A DNA stretch of 64,000 bases, from positions 1-64,000 of the forward strand of contig CASGED010000035.1 of the NCBI GenBank assembly GCA_949300425.1, given 5' to 3'. Source of the stretch: an uncultured Bacteroides sp. (GTDB taxonomy: Bacteria; Bacteroidota; Bacteroidia; Bacteroidales; Bacteroidaceae). Below are positions 61,014 through 64,000 of this stretch, one piece after another. Position 1 is the first letter of the stretch. Every line of letters starts with the position of its first letter. The notes under the pieces are model-generated. The model was not told the origin of the DNA. It made no database searches and saw only the letters and a program-made list of their open reading frames with translations. Position numbers and translations under genes: made by a program.

Positions 61014-61955
61014 ATGACCCGCAAAGACCAACTCCTTAACTGGTTAGCCTGCCGTCAGCGCACCTACACTGACGGCATGGCTCTGTTTCGCGCCTTGGCT
61101 CCGGATGCCGTGAAGCAACGCTACGGCCTCTATCTGGAGCGGGGTGCGGACGGAGTCACCAACCCGTCAGACCCCCGGTTTACGCAATTGGTGAACTGCC
61201 TGAACCGGATAGCGAACGCCATCCGTATGGGGCAGGTCATCCCGGCTGCTGAAGAAGAGTTGGACTTGCATCCCGTATCGGTTACGGAAGAGACAAAGAA
61301 AGCGGAAGCCCGTAAACGGCAACGGCGCATCGAGGAACTGGAGTGCATCAACGAGGACATCGCCACTCGCATCAGTTACTTGGAGAGTGACCGGGACGGC
61401 CATGCCGAAGAGATTGACGAACTCCGTGACCAGATCGAACAGAATTGGGACGAAGTGCGTCAACTTCGCAAGGAAGTGGACATGCTCAGCGCTCCCGGTG
61501 TGAAGGTCGTTACGGAAGCCTCTCTGCCTCCCGCCTTGCGCAAAGCCCATGACCGCATCAAACAGATTGCCCCGCTCTATGCCTCGCTCCATGCCGACAT
61601 TGCCAATCCGTCTACACCGGATGAGGAACGCAAGAAGCTGGCGGACAAACTGTGCGCGCTGGATGACGAACGCCGCAAGCTCTGGCGGAAAATTGACGAC
61701 TGGAGCGAAGGGAAGGGAGCTACGAGTGACAAGCTACGAGCTACGAGTATCAGTGAGAATGATAACGATGTAGTCCGCGGCTACGAGATAGCCCGACAAA
61801 TAAAACGTTTGCGTCAGAACATAGCCAACAGCCGTGCTGCTGCCGAGAAAGCCAAGGCAGACGGACGGCAGACGGTGTATGAGAACGCCTTGCAGCGCAT
61901 CGAAAGCTACGAGGCCGAACTACAGGAATTACAGATTGCCATTTCAAGTGAATAA
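61014..61955 (+). CDS. Coiled-coil phage protein carrying an in-frame host-type repeat
   Basis: 313 residues. N-terminal TRKDQLLNWLACRQRTYTDGMALFRALAPDAVKQRYGLYLERG; central heptads (KAEARKRQRRIEELECINEDIA, DEIDELRDQIEQNWDEVRQLRKEVDML). At residues 235-246, GATSDKLRATSIS is encoded by GCTACGAG repeats (61719, 61733, 61740), an interspersed Bacteroides repeat type, without breaking the frame. The next gene starts within the last codons (GTG 61948). Confidence 0.7.
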   Translation: MTRKDQLLNWLACRQRTYTDGMALFRALAPDAVKQRYGLYLERGADGVTNPSDPRFTQLVNCLNRIANAIRMGQVIPAAEEELDLHPVSVTEETKKAEARKRQRRIEELECINEDIATRISYLESDRDGHAEEIDELRDQIEQNWDEVRQLRKEVDMLSAPGVKVVTEASLPPALRKAHDRIKQIAPLYASLHADIANPSTPDEERKKLADKLCALDDERRKLWRKIDDWSEGKGATSDKLRATSISENDNDVVRGYEIARQIKRLRQNIANSRAAAEKAKADGRQTVYENALQRIESYEAELQELQIAISSE

Positions 61956-62439
61956 GTTGTTAGATTGGTTTCAGGATGACTTGATGCCCGGACGGTGCGA
62001 ACCGTTCATGCACAAGGGGGAATGGGCAGTACACGAAGTATTGCCCTCTCTTTTATCCGCCATTGGTCCGGCCACGGTGCGCATCGCTACCTTCAGCGTG
62101 TCGGAGGACTCGTTGCGCCCGCTCTTTTTCCTCCGCGAAGAAGGACGAATTGAGAAACTGACATTGCTGTTAGACTATACCGTAAAGCGTCACAAGCTCG
62201 ACATGCTGCTCTTTGCCCACGGCATCACCCCTGACATTCGCATCGACGCCTGCCATGCCAAGGTACTGCTCGTGGAAAGCCATGCCCACCGCTTCGGGCT
62301 CGTGGGTTCCGCCAATCTCAACCAGAACCACCGGTGGGAAGCGGGCGTGTGGTTCACCGCCGGAGACCTCTATGACTATTTTTCACAGCAATACGAAGCC
62401 GCCTATGCCGAAGCCCTGCCTTATACCCCTGTCGGATGA
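61948..62439 (+). CDS. Phospholipase D-like domain protein
   Basis: 163 residues from GTG 61948, which overlaps the previous stop. A PLD-like half motif appears: DACHAKVLLVESHAHRFGLVGSANLNQNHRWEAGVW, with His-x-Lys and the downstream Asn pair typical of HKD families. One motif implies a dimer, as in Nuc-type nucleases. FMHKGEWAVHEVLPSLL may be its lead-in. It lies among DNA-packaging genes and could act as a nuclease. Confidence 0.72.
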   Translation: MNKLLDWFQDDLMPGRCEPFMHKGEWAVHEVLPSLLSAIGPATVRIATFSVSEDSLRPLFFLREEGRIEKLTLLLDYTVKRHKLDMLLFAHGITPDIRIDACHAKVLLVESHAHRFGLVGSANLNQNHRWEAGVWFTAGDLYDYFSQQYEAAYAEALPYTPVG

Positions 62440-62710
62440 ACAACTACAGCAGGTGGAAGAGATGTCTGCCGCCCTGCTGCCTCCGGCTGAGATTGCCATC
62501 CTGATAGGCATTGACGCTGATCAGCGAGACCTGTTTTGCGAAATCTGCAAGACGCACGCCGCCACCGACCTCTACACCGCCTACCAGCGCGGACGGCTCA
62601 CCACGAAATACGAACTGCGCCGCACGGTCATCAAGCTCGCCAAGGCCGGAAGTCCCGCCGCCGAACCCTTGGCAGACAAATATCTTACCGAACAAATTGT
62701 AAAGGAATGA
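62405..62710 (+). CDS. Probable small-terminase-like protein
   Basis: 101 residues from ATG 62405, overlapping the PLD-like gene by 35 nt. LSDEQLQQVEEMSAALLPPAEIAILIGIDADQRDLF is a helix-turn-helix-like lead, then TAYQRGRLTTKYELRRTVIKLAKAGSPAAEPLADKYL, a pattern I associate with phage small terminases. ATGA overlap with the next gene. Confidence 0.6.
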   Translation: MPKPCLIPLSDEQLQQVEEMSAALLPPAEIAILIGIDADQRDLFCEICKTHAATDLYTAYQRGRLTTKYELRRTVIKLAKAGSPAAEPLADKYLTEQIVKE

Positions 62711-63288
62711 ACGAAGAAACTACCTACACCCGCATCGAGCGGAGCTTGTTTAAGGACAAGGAAGAAGCCACCCGCACCCTCTCCGTCCGCGAAATGGAAA
62801 TCAAGACCCGCATGATGCTCTGCGTGTCGAAGCTGATGGAGAAGCCCACGCTGGAAGACACCGAACTGGTGAACTTCCTCATGCACGGTTGCGCCGGACA
62901 GGCCGACCCCGTCAGCCGAAGCCAGGCGTACCGCGATCTCGCCATGGTGCGCCGCTTAGTGGGTAACATCCGCCTGGCCGCTAAGTCATGGTACCGCTAT
63001 CTCATTGTAGAAGGAGCCAAGCGCACTTACAACATGGCGATGGAGAAAGAAGACGCCAAAGGCGCTGCCGCCGCCCTCGACAAGATAGGCAAGTACACCC
63101 TGTGCGACAAGGAGGACACCGCCTTTGACTACTCGCAGATGCTGCCGCCCAATTTCGAGCCGTCGGACGACGTGACCCTGCTAGAAGGGCTGGAACCGGT
63201 GGACGACATCGAGACCAAACGCAAGCAACTGCGCAGTTACTTCAAAGGGGAAATAGAAGAAGCGCAAATAATTAAGAATGATGAATGA
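62707..63288 (+). CDS. Phage packaging-region protein of unknown function
   Basis: 193 residues from ATG 62707. Helical and charged: KDKEEATRTLSVREMEIKTRMMLCVSKLME, RSQAYRDLAMVRRLVGNIRLAAKSWYRYLI, MEKEDAKGAAAALDKIGKYT. It ends DDIETKRKQLRSYF. It may act with terminase, but no family is recognised. Confidence 0.65.
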   Translation: MNEETTYTRIERSLFKDKEEATRTLSVREMEIKTRMMLCVSKLMEKPTLEDTELVNFLMHGCAGQADPVSRSQAYRDLAMVRRLVGNIRLAAKSWYRYLIVEGAKRTYNMAMEKEDAKGAAAALDKIGKYTLCDKEDTAFDYSQMLPPNFEPSDDVTLLEGLEPVDDIETKRKQLRSYFKGEIEEAQIIKNDE

Positions 63289-63320
63289 TAATTTATCGGG
63301 CTGTTTAAGACTTCGTGTGC

Positions 63321-63429
63321 CTGTCATGTTGAGCGGAGCGAAGCGAAGTCGAAACATCTCCCGTTTAGCATGTAAGCTAATGTTATCATGAGATCCTTCG
63401 ACTACGCTACGCTTCGCTCAGGATGACAG
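63321..63429. repeat. Host-type interspersed palindrome inside the packaging region
   Basis: CTGTCATGTTGAGCGGAGCG opens the left arm and CGCTTCGCTCAGGATGACAG closes the right; GTCGAAACATCTC and GAGATCCTTCGAC pair inside. Relative of 3684-3768. It separates the 193-residue gene from the terminase. Confidence 0.85.
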
Positions 63430-63513
63430 ATACACACATAAATTCCCATTTATGCCATAACAAAATCATAAATAGTAAATGGTAAATAGTAAATGTAAGA
63501 AGTTCTTCAACCG

Positions 63514-64000
63514 GATGCAGCGGCAGCTGATGACCGTCTCGGCGCACGATGAGTACGTTATTGCCGCACGTGGTACGGGAAAGTCCGAAGGTGTGGACGC
63601 CCGTTTCATCCTGCAATGCGTGTGGGAGATGCCCGGCTCGCTCGGCACGCTCCTCAGCCCCACATACGCCAAGGCGTGGGGCAACACCCTGCCAGCTATC
63701 TGCAAGGCGTTGGCGGAATGGGGCTACGTGCAAGGCGTGCATTATGTGGTGGGGCACCGTGCCCCGGCCTCCCTCGGCTTCGGGCAGCCCGTCCGCCCCC
63801 TGATGCGCGAAGGCTGGAGCAACGCCTTCCACTTTTGGAACGGCACGGTGATGGTGGTGCTCTCGTTCAACCAAGGCATGTCCGCCAACTCCATGTCCAT
63901 CGACTGGGTCATCGGTCCGGAAGCCAAGTTCCTCAGCTACGAGAAAATCAAAAGCGAGGTCAACCCCGCCAACCGCGGCAACCGCCAGTACTTCGGCCAT
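63514..64000 (+). CDS. Terminase large subunit, N-terminal part
   Basis: 162 residues to the window edge from ATG 63514. The ATPase P-loop YVIAARGTGKSEG and the Walker B-like SIDWVIGPEAKF are present; FILQCVWEMPGSLGTLLSPTYAKAWGNTLPAI is terminase-like. It packages phage DNA into heads. No ATG lies between the upstream in-frame stop (63469-63471) and 63514. Confidence 0.82.

Larger units (their letters stand above)
47969..64000. mobile_element. Left part of a tailed prophage, continuing past the window
   Basis: From the repressor at 47969 to the right edge the genes are phage-like: repressor, early regulators, antirepressor, replication protein, prohead protease, major capsid, further structural genes, small-terminase-like and large terminase. 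No integrase, transposase, portal or tail gene appears inside the window, so the right end lies outside. The left end is not marked by a clear att site; it is placed between 47761 and 47969. Confidence 0.85.

Noticed and set aside
47969..64000. Mu-like transposable prophage
   Set aside because: No MuA/MuB-type transposase genes are in the window and there is an SF3 primase-helicase; the type cannot be decided without the right end.

Overview
The window looks like a chromosome segment of a gut Bacteroidaceae (Bacteroides/Phocaeicola-like) bacterium. Evidence: many promoters fit the Bacteroides pattern (TTG or TTTG, 19-21 nt, TAnnTTTG); starts mostly lack Shine-Dalgarno boxes; gene families are Bacteroidales-typical (DUF4861, LruC/DUF4842, head-GIN DUF2807, HU-related proteins with acidic tails, GH31 with a dockerin-like module); and the gene orders speA-argB-ECF sigma and acpP-fabF-rnc/pfkA are present. 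I cannot name the species from sequence alone.

Layout. 1-5.8 kb: the end of a DUF3874/VirE-like mobile-element protein, a cap-less HAD phosphatase, purD, two membrane proteins, a zinc/manganese-type ABC binding lipoprotein with its ATPase but no adjacent permease, and tRNA-Gln(UUG). 5.8-8.1 kb: a small lipoprotein, a small XRE/Cys-rich pair with a poly-A frameshift, a 127-bp imperfect inverted repeat, and exonuclease III. 8.2-11.3 kb: kduI-kduD-DUF4861, a uronate catabolic unit. 11.4-16.1 kb (minus): serine acetyltransferase, THUMP rRNA methyltransferase, DPP IV. 16.1-20.2 kb: PPOX protein, DUF4160/DUF2442 pair, viroplasmin-type RNase HI, and a fused ProB-ProA. 20.3-27.8 kb (minus): TlpA-like thioredoxin, a 1285-residue GH31 enzyme, GNAT, HU-like protein. 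27.9-32.4 kb: aroK, speA, argB, an ECF sigma with a likely anti-sigma partner. 32.6-37.7 kb: nucleotidyltransferase, a ~950-bp repeat-rich non-coding stretch, a broken LruC gene, GH3 protein. 37.9-47.4 kb: pfkA, rnc, fabF, acpP, purN, pdxB, an MsbA-type exporter, head-GIN protein, YgjP peptidase.

47.9 kb to the window end is the left part of a tailed prophage that continues beyond 64,000. It has a repressor divergent from an early operon with overlapping promoters and operator-like inverted repeats, a P22-type antirepressor, a string of small early genes, a CHC2-Toprim-SF3 primase-helicase, a promoter preceded by a dense cluster of CGTGC/GCACG motifs, then prohead protease, major capsid with an Ig-like tail, further structural genes, a PLD-like protein, a small-terminase-like protein and the large terminase. 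No integrase or transposase lies inside the window.

The most interesting non-coding signals are: (1) a ~190-nt structured RNA in the prophage (49,663-49,855) with its own promoter, a closing stem, three hairpins and a terminator stem that would form a pseudoknot; (2) five short arrays of palindromes with a 21-25-nt period at 33.6, 34.2, 36.0, 47.5 and 51.5 kb, four in host DNA and one inside the prophage; (3) several families of imperfect-palindrome repeats between genes, some of which also occur between or inside prophage genes.
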